Assembly: GCA_951812625.1 (NCBI GenBank) | Contig: CATOSP010000002.1 | Location: 2,214,880 to 2,278,879 of the forward strand | Length of the DNA stretch: 64,000 nt | Reading direction: 5' to 3' | Source: an uncultured Dehalococcoidia bacterium | GTDB lineage: Bacteria; Chloroflexota; Dehalococcoidia; Lucifugimonadales; UBA3495 | Part shown: one piece after another, positions 27,846-36,273 of the stretch | Numbering within the stretch: position 1 is the stretch's first letter | Layout of the letters: every line of letters starts with the position of its first letter | Position numbers and translations under genes: made by a program | The notes under the pieces: model-generated | Database searches by the model: none | Told to the model about the DNA's origin: nothing | Seen by the model: the letters and a program-made list of their open reading frames with translations, nothing else

Positions 27846-28823
27846 CTATAGCAGTATCACGAGGGCTACGACAGCCGCAGCAGCAGCCAAGAACACCCCG
27901 CCTGCGACCGCTGTCTTGATCCTGGAAAAAGGCACACCGGAAGCCACGTACTTCATGTCGCCAGCAGAAGCTATCCGGTTCAGGCAGAACGGCGCGTCCC
28001 TGTAGGTGTAGTGTTGGGAAACCACGTCATAGGAGTGAACGGTCTCCCGTTGCAGCACTGTGTCCGGGTCGCCCGGAGTTTGAAATTCCTGGCGTATTTC
28101 GTCCCCGGTCATGGACTTGAAGTGCTTTCCGGCAAGACCGTTCTTGAACTCATCAGCGGCCAGCCCAGTCAACTGGTAAGTCCGTTCAGTCGAGCAGGAG
28201 AACTTCCTGGTGATGATCTCGGCACGCACCATTTGACCCGACCCATCGCAACGGGAGCAGGTTACCCGACCGCTGCCGTTACATTTGTCGCAGACCACCT
28301 CGCCCCTGCCATAACAGCGATTGCAACGGCGTACGTGTTCACCAGTGCCCGAGCATTCCCTGCAACGCTCCTCAATAGCGGGGCCAAAGTTTCCGGAAGG
28401 CCGCCGGTAAATTCCGTCTCCATCGCACCGTCCGCAGGACCTACGGTCCTGGCCTGATCCACCACAAGAGCCGCATCTCATCTGAGGCTGGCATGGGACA
28501 TCACCACTGCCGCTGCATCCGGCGCACTGGACAGCCATGCCGCTGCTCATGAGACGAATGGTCTCGTTCTTGAATTCCTGCGGACGGTAGCCCAGATCGG
28601 TTGAGTATTTCCCGACTTCAGAACTCTTGATAGCTTTTTCCTCCATCCTGTCGTTCATCAGCAGATATTCCATGGTGGTCTGGTGACAGACCAAACTTTC
28701 TGAGCCAACCGCGCTGACCTGATCCAGAAAGTCTCCCGGCAGGAATATTCGTTGCAGCAACGCCTTCTGGCGCCATTCTTCCATCAACTCGTCCTGGGCT
28801 GTCTCAACGCTCGGTGTCGTCAT
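27846..28823 (-). CDS. Cysteine-rich, tail-anchored protein (copy 2)
   Basis: This ~325-residue paralog of the neighbouring gene shares the N-terminal EEWRQKALLQRIFLPGDFL segment, CxxCxGxG pairs (CAGCSGSGDVPC, CGSCGGSG, CRECSGTG, CDKCNGSGRVTC), the KHFKSMTGDEIRQEFQTP block and a C-terminal membrane helix. The start ATG at 28823 has GGGAG eight bases before it; earlier in-frame codons encode an unrelated extension. The copies lie in tandem on one strand, 97 bases apart, showing duplication and divergence. Confidence 0.72.
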   Translation of the reverse strand: MTTPSVETAQDELMEEWRQKALLQRIFLPGDFLDQVSAVGSESLVCHQTTMEYLLMNDRMEEKAIKSSEVGKYSTDLGYRPQEFKNETIRLMSSGMAVQCAGCSGSGDVPCQPQMRCGSCGGSGQDRRSCGRCDGDGIYRRPSGNFGPAIEERCRECSGTGEHVRRCNRCYGRGEVVCDKCNGSGRVTCSRCDGSGQMVRAEIITRKFSCSTERTYQLTGLAADEFKNGLAGKHFKSMTGDEIRQEFQTPGDPDTVLQRETVHSYDVVSQHYTYRDAPFCLNRIASAGDMKYVASGVPFSRIKTAVAGGVFLAAAAAVVALVILL

Positions 28824-29001
28824 AACGTTTTCTCCCTTGTTATCTATGTCGAATTCTCGCTTCCGGCAGAATATGCTGCCGAACGAAGAGTCGGTGTCGG
28901 GGCGGGTGATGCACACTGGCCGGGCTTCCGACCGCTTGTCTGCCGGTGTCAGGTGAGGTTGAAGGGGCTCCGCCTTTCGCGGGAACGGGGTTGGAGTTGC
29001 C

Positions 29002-29045
29002 TGAAGTGTTCCAGTCGGGGATGTTGACCCGACTGGAACACTTCA
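29002..29045. repeat. Perfect 18-bp inverted repeat (stem-loop)
   Basis: TGAAGTGTTCCAGTCGGG at 29002-29019 pairs exactly with 29028-29045 across an eight-base loop. It lies just after the stop of the membrane winged-helix gene and before the cysteine-rich paralogs. No T-run follows on the minus strand, so it is not a classical terminator; it may stabilise mRNA ends or be a mobile palindrome. Confidence 0.85.
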
Positions 29046-29061
29046 AGAAGCAATATCGCCC

Positions 29062-29568
29062 TCACCCAAGGCTGATCATTCCGCGTTCGGCCAAGTCTTC
29101 GATTGCCTTCTGAACCGACTCTTTAGGCACATCAAGTTCTATGGAAAGGGCATTGACAGATAAGGTCCCGTCGTTCTGGCCCACGCGCTCCATAATCTGC
29201 CATTCAAGCCTGCTGAACCCGTCCGGGATGCTTGATGGAGGTGGCGCCATAGGCGTTGGTGGAGGCACATCGGGAAGATTCCTGCTTTGCCCGGCTTCCC
29301 TGCCCCGACCCGACTGGCCAAGTTGCCCCAGCCCTCCAAGCGCGTCCTCGCCCCGAAATCTCATGTAGGCTACGAAGCCGGCACCCAACAATCCCAAGCA
29401 CAGCGGCAACAAGAGGAAGAGATAGCCGAACCACGTACCCAACAATCCACCCAACAAGAATCCGCCCGCCAGCGCAACCAGCAATGCGGTAAGCAGACCC
29501 TTTGCGTTGTAACCACCTACCAGGCCAGCCAGTTCGTCAGCAATCCTGTTCACAGTGCTGATATTCAT
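29062..29568 (-). CDS. Membrane protein with C-terminal winged-helix-like domain
   Basis: At 168 residues it has two adjacent membrane helices (about 23-45 and 48-70), a glycine/proline-rich linker (about 75-112) and a C-terminal domain reading RLEWQIMERVGQNDGTLSVN then ELDVPKESVQKAIEDLAERG. That pattern is a MarR/DprA-like winged helix with a recognition helix around KESVQKAIEDL. A membrane-tethered DNA-binding protein is plausible. It follows the PH-like gene by 18 bases, so they are co-transcribed. Confidence 0.65.
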   Translation of the reverse strand: MNISTVNRIADELAGLVGGYNAKGLLTALLVALAGGFLLGGLLGTWFGYLFLLLPLCLGLLGAGFVAYMRFRGEDALGGLGQLGQSGRGREAGQSRNLPDVPPPTPMAPPPSSIPDGFSRLEWQIMERVGQNDGTLSVNALSIELDVPKESVQKAIEDLAERGMISLG

Positions 29569-29586
29569 AGCGTATACGCCCCCCTG

Positions 29587-30150
29587 TTATTCAAGCAATG
29601 TGACCCTGGGCGGCGCGGATGGACCAGGCACTGGCGGAGCCGTGGCTGACGGGGGCTGCGCTGACGGGGTAACGGCTGGGGGGCGGGTCTCGCCAATAGC
29701 GGACTGACGGGCCGATTCGACTGCATCGATAATGCTGGAGATATCGCCGCCCAACAGTACTGACGATACCCGTATGGCTCCACCAGAGGATGCGATGGTT
29801 ATCGTCTGTTTCCGGGTCAGGAACCAAATTCCCAGGAAAATTGCACCGGGTATCAGGGCAACGGGTATAGCCATGATGCCAAGGGGGTTGTCATAGCTGA
29901 AGTTGGTGACCGCCGCGAACCCTATGATGAGTCCCAAGACCCCAAGAATGGCAGCGATGATCAACCAGCGGGGTTTGCTGGTGTTCGCCTGCTGGACGAA
30001 GTCGATCTTCTCCAGCGGCACGTACTCCATAACCGAACTGCCAAGGACTCCGGTTGACATGACCACCCGGTGGGATGTGACATTTATGGTCCCGCGTCCA
30101 TCTTTGTAGAGTAAGGTTTCCTCCGGGCCTAAATCGAACGGCATAGACAC
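29587..30150 (-). CDS. Membrane protein with PH-like segments
   Basis: The 187-residue protein begins with a PH-like beta region (LGPEETLLYKDGRGTINVTS, then HRVVMSTGVLGSS), then two membrane helices (about 63-83 and 92-112), then another beta segment (TITIASSGGAIRVSS) and a Pro/Ala/Ser-rich tail from residue ~150. This resembles the bacterial PH / YdbT-like group of unknown function. It is co-directional with the gene below it. Confidence 0.6.
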   Translation of the reverse strand: MSMPFDLGPEETLLYKDGRGTINVTSHRVVMSTGVLGSSVMEYVPLEKIDFVQQANTSKPRWLIIAAILGVLGLIIGFAAVTNFSYDNPLGIMAIPVALIPGAIFLGIWFLTRKQTITIASSGGAIRVSSVLLGGDISSIIDAVESARQSAIGETRPPAVTPSAQPPSATAPPVPGPSAPPRVTLLE

Positions 30151-30333
30151 CTCCTAAAACGCCAAGAGATCGGTTGAGCAACAGGCGGAAACGCCGACTG
30201 GTACCGGGCCGCGACTTGATGAAATGGGATGGATACCCGCCCGGATTTGCAGGACAAGTATCTCCATCATCATGCTAAGGGGCCAGAAACCGAAGCGGCA
30301 GGGGAAAATAGCTAGGAAATAGGTAGGATAGGC

Positions 30334-31668
30334 CTACCGACCGTTTGAAGAGGGGGAAGCACTCGTGGGAGAATCCGAGGAGGACGGTTCACCCGAGGGC
30401 CGGGGCAGGTGGTCCAGAAAACAGACTTTCACCGAGTCCGGGATATACGATCCATCTGTGTCCCGCCGGACAGGGACAAGGGGCTTCCTCTGCAGTTGGC
30501 TGAAGAAATCGTTGACGTTGAGGTCAACCCTGTCCGGCAATTCCATCCCCAACAGGGTCTCCAATTCTCCAATGGTAAATTGCCTTCCGGGATACCTGGC
30601 GTAGACACACAGCAGCAAGAATGGGCCCTGACGACCCCTGAAAGCGACCTTCTTCCAAGGTCCACTGAACACCCTGGCGAACACGTTGCCAGAGACCTTA
30701 TCCACCAGTAAGTCAGCATGGGGCAGAACCCGGTCCTTTTCCGCCAGCAGGTGCTGATACTGGCTCCGGCTGATCTGAGCTTCCTCTCCATTCAGGGCGA
30801 CCATAAACTCCGGCGGGTCCTGAGGGGCATCCTGCCCACTGTCCAGCCAGTCGGAGAATGGCCCGGACTGGCCGGCAAGTCCGCCATCCGGCGCTTCGGG
30901 CCCGTAGCCCTTCTCCATGCCTGGTCTAGTCCATCCGAGAATTCCTCCCAACAGAGAGCCACCGAGGGCCACTGTCATGTAGCAGCTCCCCATGAGCGTA
31001 AAGGCGAGCATACCGTTTCGACGCCTCTGGCTGAACTCTTCTTCCGGGTACCCCAGATCGCTCCACGTGAACTCCCAAGACCAGAGAAAGTTGCCGGCAG
31101 AAGGGAAGTGGTCAACGAAATAGAACACCCACATGGCCGACATGGACAGTACCAGAAGCACCAGGATAAAGGCGATGCAGACAACGAACCAGACGCGGGC
31201 CATCGCAGCGTCAAGGTAAGTCTCCCGGTCGTTGAGGGCAGCGGTGACACAGAGGGACGTGGCCATGATTCCGGCCACCGCGACTATGATGGGTTTATCG
31301 TTGTAGCCGGCAAGGAAGAACGAGGGAGCGAATGCAATTCCGACAGGGACCCCGAACAACAGGGCGTTGCGATGGTATGCTCCGTATCTAAGGCTGCCGC
31401 TGAACCAGGTCCGCCGCAGGAGCAACAGCCGGTAGGCCATATAGCCAACCCCAGCGGCTGATGTGCTCAGAACGATGGAAAGCACCAGCGGCCATGGCTG
31501 GGCCGAAACCGTGCCGAGCGTGAAGAATCCATACTGGTCCATGCCAGTTGTGCCGGTGAAGACCACCGGCAGGTTCAACATGACCAGGAGGGAAACCAGA
31601 AGCAGCTTCCCCAACCACGGCGCGGGGGCCGAAGCACCGGACGGCGCATTGCCTAGATGCATACGCAA
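30334..31668 (-). CDS. Six-helix membrane protein with winged-helix-like C-terminal domain
   Basis: I do not recognise the whole protein (444 residues). It has about six membrane helices in the first 270 residues, then a soluble region (about 285-420). That region contains GPFLLLCVYARYPGRQFTIGELE, resembling the start of OmpR/BTAD-type winged helices, and ends in a Ser/Pro-rich tail. It may be a membrane-bound regulator. The gene is 183 bases upstream of the PH-like gene on the same strand and starts 30 bases after the stop of the PEP mutase-family gene. Confidence 0.6.
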   Translation of the reverse strand: MRMHLGNAPSGASAPAPWLGKLLLVSLLVMLNLPVVFTGTTGMDQYGFFTLGTVSAQPWPLVLSIVLSTSAAGVGYMAYRLLLLRRTWFSGSLRYGAYHRNALLFGVPVGIAFAPSFFLAGYNDKPIIVAVAGIMATSLCVTAALNDRETYLDAAMARVWFVVCIAFILVLLVLSMSAMWVFYFVDHFPSAGNFLWSWEFTWSDLGYPEEEFSQRRRNGMLAFTLMGSCYMTVALGGSLLGGILGWTRPGMEKGYGPEAPDGGLAGQSGPFSDWLDSGQDAPQDPPEFMVALNGEEAQISRSQYQHLLAEKDRVLPHADLLVDKVSGNVFARVFSGPWKKVAFRGRQGPFLLLCVYARYPGRQFTIGELETLLGMELPDRVDLNVNDFFSQLQRKPLVPVRRDTDGSYIPDSVKVCFLDHLPRPSGEPSSSDSPTSASPSSNGR

Positions 31669-31698
31669 AGCCCTTTCCGGAAAACGGTCTGGGGATAT

Positions 31699-32586
31699 TT
31701 AATGGCGTGGGCGATCCTGGAATTCCCGCTCGGTTGTCTCGGCTTCCACCTGCTGATACTCGGGGAGGCTGATCAGGGCTTCCACCTCATCGCGCATCGT
31801 CGACACCTGCTGAGCGTCTATGCCTATGTGTCCCGTGTCCCGGAGACTACTATAGACCCTTCGGTATCCATCCACTGCCGCGATTATGGGGGAAGTGGCG
31901 TATATCATCATCTGGTAGCCAAGGTCGGTGTACTCCTGGACCGTGATGTCGTCGGAGCCTGCTATCACGACGAGGGGGATGTTGGGCACGCCCTTGCGGA
32001 AGGTGTCCAGGTCTTCCCTGCTGCGCACTCCACGGGGCATCACCACGTCTACGCCCAGGTCGCGCAGGGCGTTGCCCCGGCGTATGGCCTCGTCCATGTC
32101 CCCTTCAACCGCAGTGAAGGCATCGGTGCGGCCTATGATGATGAAGTCCGGGTCGGTCCGGGCCTGCAGTGCGTAGCGGATTTTCTCCAGGAACTCGTCC
32201 ATAGGGATGACGTGCTCCAGCCCGGCGTGGTAGGAGGCCCGCTTGGGGAAGAACTGGTCCTCGATGTGTATGGCGGCGATGCCCGCGGCCTCAAAGGAAC
32301 GTACGGTGTGCATGGCGTGCACCGGCTCGCCGTAACCGGCGTCAGCGTCGCATATCACGGGCAGGGGCACGGACCGGGCGACTTTCTCGGCCACGGCTAT
32401 CTGCTCGGTCATGGTCATGAGCGGCTCGGTAACGGCCAGATGCGCGCCGCTCATGTAGCCGCCGGTATAGATGGTTTCGAACCCGAGGGACTGGACAAGC
32501 CGGGCCGAAATGGGGTCGTAGGCTCCCGGCGCGACTACAGGTTGTCCGGAGTCGAGCTTCGCTTTGAGGTCTGAGCGTACCGACAT
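31699..32586 (-). CDS. Isocitrate lyase / PEP mutase-family protein (no catalytic Cys)
   Basis: This 295-residue TIM-barrel protein has the Mg site CDADAGYGEPVHAMHT and GIAAIHIEDQFFPKRASYHAG. The lyase KKCGH-type loop is replaced by KRASY, so the catalytic cysteine of isocitrate and methylisocitrate lyase is absent. That points to oxaloacetate decarboxylase-like, hydrolase or phosphonate-type chemistry. It overlaps no gene but lies nine bases from the LLM oxidoreductase, so the two are probably one operon. Confidence 0.87.
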   Translation of the reverse strand: MSVRSDLKAKLDSGQPVVAPGAYDPISARLVQSLGFETIYTGGYMSGAHLAVTEPLMTMTEQIAVAEKVARSVPLPVICDADAGYGEPVHAMHTVRSFEAAGIAAIHIEDQFFPKRASYHAGLEHVIPMDEFLEKIRYALQARTDPDFIIIGRTDAFTAVEGDMDEAIRRGNALRDLGVDVVMPRGVRSREDLDTFRKGVPNIPLVVIAGSDDITVQEYTDLGYQMMIYATSPIIAAVDGYRRVYSSLRDTGHIGIDAQQVSTMRDEVEALISLPEYQQVEAETTEREFQDRPRH

Positions 32587-32595
32587 TGTTTCACC

Positions 32596-33549
32596 TCACT
32601 CCTGAGGGATCAGGGGTATCACCTGCCTGGCGAACCGATCCATGTTTTCCTGCAATTCCGAGGCGCTATCGCCCTGGAAGCTGAGGATGAAGTTCCTCAC
32701 CCCAAGGTCCTGGTACTGGCGCAGGTCGGCAGCGACCTGCTCCGGGACGCCGCTCATCATGCGCCTGGATGTCCCGTCGCCGTCATCGAAAGCGATGTTG
32801 GTGCTGAAGCACAGCGCGACTGCGTTCTCATCCCGGCCCGCTCTCCGCGTCTGCCTGCGCAGGCGGGCGACAAGGCCGCCAAATTCTTCCGGTTCCAGTA
32901 TCGCCGGGGGCCGCAGACCGATGGGCATCCAGCCATCGCCCAGAGCGGCGGCACGGCGGATGGCCGGCCCGGTGTGGCCGCCAATCCAGATGGGCGGGTG
33001 GGGCTTCTGCACCGGCTTGGGCTGGAACCCTGCGCTGGAAAGCTGGTAATGCTTGCCCTCAAATTCCGGGTGGTCCTTGGTCCAGAGTTCCTTGTAGAGC
33101 AGGATATATTCGTCTGTCACCGCGCCGCGCTCCCGGTAAGTGTCCAGCCCCAGAGCCTGGAACTCCTCCTCCATCCATCCCACCCCGGCGCCCAGGATAA
33201 CCCGTCCACCGGAGAGAACGTCCAGCGTCGAGAGTATCTTGGCAGTAAGCACGGGGTTACGGTAGGGGAGAATCAGCACGTGGGTGCCAAGACGGACACG
33301 CTGGGTACAACCGGCGATGAAGTTCAGCGCCGCCAGCGGTTCGTAGTAGGGTTCGTCGGGACGGAAGGTGGCCACGCCGTCCGGTGCATAGGGGTAGAAA
33401 GACTCGACCTGCCGGGGCAGGATGATATGGTCGCTGACCCATACCGAGTCGAACCCGGCGTTCTCAGCGCCCTGGGCCAGGCTGCGGAGGCCCTCCGGAC
33501 TGGACATCGGCCCCCGGCTGGGCAGGGAACATCCGAAAGTAGTCGGCAT
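32596..33549 (-). CDS. LLM-class flavin/F420-dependent oxidoreductase
   Basis: The 317-residue protein has the luciferase-like TIM barrel: FDSVWVSDHIILP near residue 35, LGTHVLILPYRNPVLTAKIL, LDVLSGGRVILGAGVGWMEEEF and PIWIGGHTGPAIRRAA. This set matches the Rv2161c-type F420-dependent group, common in Chloroflexota and Actinobacteria. The cofactor is inferred. The start is the ATG at 33549 with a clear AGGAGG before it. It is the first gene of a unit with the PEP mutase-like gene. Confidence 0.9.
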   Translation of the reverse strand: MPTTFGCSLPSRGPMSSPEGLRSLAQGAENAGFDSVWVSDHIILPRQVESFYPYAPDGVATFRPDEPYYEPLAALNFIAGCTQRVRLGTHVLILPYRNPVLTAKILSTLDVLSGGRVILGAGVGWMEEEFQALGLDTYRERGAVTDEYILLYKELWTKDHPEFEGKHYQLSSAGFQPKPVQKPHPPIWIGGHTGPAIRRAAALGDGWMPIGLRPPAILEPEEFGGLVARLRRQTRRAGRDENAVALCFSTNIAFDDGDGTSRRMMSGVPEQVAADLRQYQDLGVRNFILSFQGDSASELQENMDRFARQVIPLIPQE

Positions 33550-33657
33550 TGGGTACCTCCTGTGTTGCTTTTATCACTTTACAGCCAGTCTAACGCCTAA
33601 CGGCCATCGAAGCTACCCGAGAGCGGGCACGCAATACAACGGAGGCCCGCCCACCTG

Positions 33658-33945
33658 TCATCTCCCCCGCTCCAACAATTCCTTAATTTCCGTGAGGGTA
33701 CCGTTGATTCTGAACACGACCATGACAACCTCGGCCCACAGTCGAACAATCAATGGCCCGATTATGATCGCGGCCAGGCCGCCAGCTCTTTCAACCGCAC
33801 CGTCGCCAAGTATCAGGTAGTTCAAACCGCCAAGAATGACCACAATGGTGACAATCCAATACATAACCTGTATCAGTACAGGAATGATCATCCGCCGGAA
33901 CGTGAGGTAGTCTCCAAGATGACTGTTCAAGTGCGATCCCTCCAT
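33658..33945 (-). CDS. DUF4282-like small membrane protein
   Basis: The 95-residue protein has two membrane helices, with LTFRRMIIPVLIQVMYWIV near residue 15 and a second around residues 57-77, then RLWAEVVMVVFRINGTLTEI. This order is the DUF4282 pattern. Function is unknown. It is the last of three small membrane-protein genes on this strand. Confidence 0.7.
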   Translation of the reverse strand: MEGSHLNSHLGDYLTFRRMIIPVLIQVMYWIVTIVVILGGLNYLILGDGAVERAGGLAAIIIGPLIVRLWAEVVMVVFRINGTLTEIKELLERGR

Positions 33946-33975
33946 GGTGGGGTTAGCGCGGTAACCGGACTGGCG

Positions 33976-34458
33976 CTAGGGCGCCAGGGTAGTGAGTGGA
34001 TACACGGGGATATTCCGCAAAATCCAGTACAGTATTATTGCCCCCAACAAGGCCCATATCCAGCTTGCCGGAAGCCGGACTCCGGGTAGTCTCCTCCCCA
34101 CGGTTGCCAGAACAGCCTCCGACGCCAGCGCATAGCAGAGAATGGGCAATGACATCACCATCAAAGGGTTGAGACCCAACGCTTCCAGAGGATGCCCGTG
34201 CAGCAACTGGTGAAGGGCGCGCAGTGAACCGCAACCCGGACAGTACAGTCCCGTCAGCGCATGGAAGGGGCATGGGGGAAACACTGAGGAAGAGGCGGGG
34301 TTGAATGATATCAACACGGCCAGGACTGTGGCTGCGGCCAACGCCATCGCCAGGAACCTCCACCATCCCTGGTTGATGAAGGCGCTGTACGACACCGTCC
34401 TCACATATCCTTCCTCAGCCCGGCCGGCGGTTGCCATGTTTAACGTGAGTTGGCGCAT
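33976..34458 (-). CDS. DUF2752 membrane protein
   Basis: The 160-residue protein carries the DUF2752 signature FHALTGLYCPGCGSLRALHQ with LNPLMVMSLP downstream, plus four hydrophobic segments. The CPGCG pair is characteristic of the family, whose function is unknown. Internal ATG codons (for example in ...NMATAGRAEEGYV) make the start uncertain. It is nine bases downstream of the dispanin-like gene. Confidence 0.8.
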   Translation of the reverse strand: MRQLTLNMATAGRAEEGYVRTVSYSAFINQGWWRFLAMALAAATVLAVLISFNPASSSVFPPCPFHALTGLYCPGCGSLRALHQLLHGHPLEALGLNPLMVMSLPILCYALASEAVLATVGRRLPGVRLPASWIWALLGAIILYWILRNIPVYPLTTLAP

Positions 34459-34467
34459 TTCTTCAAA

Positions 34468-34875
34468 TCAGGCCGCAGATATGACCGCCAAGGCCCCCAT
34501 CACGACCAGCATATAAGCGGCATAGGCAAAGGCAAAGGCCAACCCAACTCCGAACGATACCCAACACCATGTCCGGGCTTTTCTCGATGACTCGACGGCC
34601 CCATTGTAGTCCCCCGCTGCCAATTTTCCGTTCACTTGCGCCGCGAACACGATCGCCACAATCCCGAATGGAAGACAGCATAGCACGGTGACCAGAATGG
34701 CATGAACGAGATAGTTGGGGACGTACGCTACGGTACGGACGGGCGCCGCAGGAGTCTGACCGCCGCTCAAGGATGCCCCGCATTGAGCGCAGTACCGGGC
34801 TTCGGGCTGGTTGGCAGAACCACATGCCTGGCAGAATGGGCCAGCAGGCTGCTGGGAGTCAGCCTCGTGTGCCAT
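34468..34875 (-). CDS. Zinc-ribbon CD225/dispanin-like membrane protein
   Basis: At 135 residues, an N-terminal zinc ribbon (CQACGSANQPEARYCAQCG) is followed by two membrane helices. The first contains ILVTVLCCLPFGIVAIVFAA and is followed by VNGKLAAGDYNGAVESSRKA, the CD225/dispanin signature. Such proteins are small membrane adaptors of unknown role in bacteria. I chose the ATG at 34875 (MAHEADSQQP); the open frame upstream lacks any such pattern. Confidence 0.82.
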   Translation of the reverse strand: MAHEADSQQPAGPFCQACGSANQPEARYCAQCGASLSGGQTPAAPVRTVAYVPNYLVHAILVTVLCCLPFGIVAIVFAAQVNGKLAAGDYNGAVESSRKARTWCWVSFGVGLAFAFAYAAYMLVVMGALAVISAA

Positions 34876-35055
34876 TTGTCTACTCCAAGGGCCCAACAAT
34901 GCGGAAAGAGTGTCCCGGCCAGCCCACATCGGATTGTAGTCAGGGCGTAAATTAGCGTCAAACGAAGTTGGTCCCCGCCCGGAGGGGCGTTCACTCATCC
35001 AGGTTGTGTCCAAACTTGGCCCTATGCTACGCTGGTTGCAGGAAGGGGATTTGGT

Positions 35056-36267
35056 ATGGTTGAAAAGGTTGTGGTAGCGATGAGCGGGGGGGTGGACTCG
35101 TCGGTGGCCGCTTTGCTGCTCCAGCAGCAGGGCTATGACGTCGTGGGCGTGACCATGAAGCTCTATAGCCTCGACCAGGCCGACCTCCCCGCCAACTACC
35201 AGGGTTGCTGCACCCTGGACGACGTGGAGGATGCCCGAGCAGTCTGCCGTAGGCTGGGTATACCACACTACGTACTGAACGTGCAGCAGGAGTTTCAGGC
35301 TCACGTCATTGACTACTTCTGCGCCGAGTACCAGCGGGGCCGGACGCCCCATCCCTGCATCGCCTGCAACGACAAGATCAAGTTCAACTTCCTGGTGAAC
35401 CGGGCCAGTGCAGTAGACGCTGCGTGGGTCGCCACAGGCCACTACGCCCGGATCGTGCGTGAGGGCGATGGCTGGCTGCTGAAGCGGGGCGTGGACGTTG
35501 ACAAGGACCAGTCATACGTTCTGTTCGGCATGGGACAGGAGGAGTTGGGCCGGACGCTGATGCCGGTTGGAGCCTATTCCAAGGACGAGATCCGTCAGAT
35601 GGCACTGGATGCCGGGTTCCCCAATGCCTCCAAGCCGGACAGCCAGGACATATGCTTCATCCCGCTGGGCGATTACCGGGAGTTTCTGTCCCAGCATACG
35701 ACACCGACCCCCGGGGAGATTGTGGACCTGGGTGGAAACGTCCTAGGCAGTCACAAGGGGATTGAATTCTTCACCGTGGGTCAACGGCGGGGGCTGGGTA
35801 TAAACGTGGGCGAACCCCAGTACGTTATCAGCATAGACGCCGAAGGACATCGCGTGGTCGTTGGCCCCGAGTCCGCCCTGAACCGTGACAGTTTCCTCGC
35901 CTCCAGGGTCAATTACACCTCCGGAACGATCCCTTCCGGGCCAGTAGACGTGACCGTCAAGGTGCGGTACAAGTCCAGAGAAGCCCCCGCAGTCCTTTAT
36001 GATTTAAGGGACTGTGGTCCCGTCCCTCTGTGGCCAGCGCGGCCAACTGGGTCCCCATTCCCTTCCCCTTCTTCCCCATTCCCTGGCTCCATAAAGGGGG
36101 GCGAAGCGCTGGTGTGCTTCCGGGAACCCCAGAGGGCGCTGACCCCCGGACAGGCAGCGGTCTTCTACCAAGGAGACACTCTGCTAGGCGGGGGCATCAT
36201 CGAGGCCGACCATGGCCGGAGAGCAATCACCGCTGAAGAGTCACGGCAGCTAACTGCCAACCGCTGA
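35056..36267 (+). CDS. mnmA: tRNA-uridine 2-sulfurtransferase MnmA with C-terminal insert
   Basis: MnmA makes 2-thiouridine at tRNA wobble position 34. The PP-loop MSGGVDSSVAALLL lies near residue 10. The first catalytic cysteine is in HPCIACNDKIKF and the second in DSQDICFIPLGDY. The C-terminal domain is interrupted near residues 317-350 by a proline-rich insert (CGPVPLWPARPTGSPFPSPS and on) before the normal ending REPQRALTPGQAAVFYQGD. The insert is in frame. The ribosome binding site is GGAAGGGG. rnhB follows at six bases. Confidence 0.93.
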   Translation: MVEKVVVAMSGGVDSSVAALLLQQQGYDVVGVTMKLYSLDQADLPANYQGCCTLDDVEDARAVCRRLGIPHYVLNVQQEFQAHVIDYFCAEYQRGRTPHPCIACNDKIKFNFLVNRASAVDAAWVATGHYARIVREGDGWLLKRGVDVDKDQSYVLFGMGQEELGRTLMPVGAYSKDEIRQMALDAGFPNASKPDSQDICFIPLGDYREFLSQHTTPTPGEIVDLGGNVLGSHKGIEFFTVGQRRGLGINVGEPQYVISIDAEGHRVVVGPESALNRDSFLASRVNYTSGTIPSGPVDVTVKVRYKSREAPAVLYDLRDCGPVPLWPARPTGSPFPSPSSPFPGSIKGGEALVCFREPQRALTPGQAAVFYQGDTLLGGGIIEADHGRRAITAEESRQLTANR

Positions 36268-36273
36268 TCGGCG

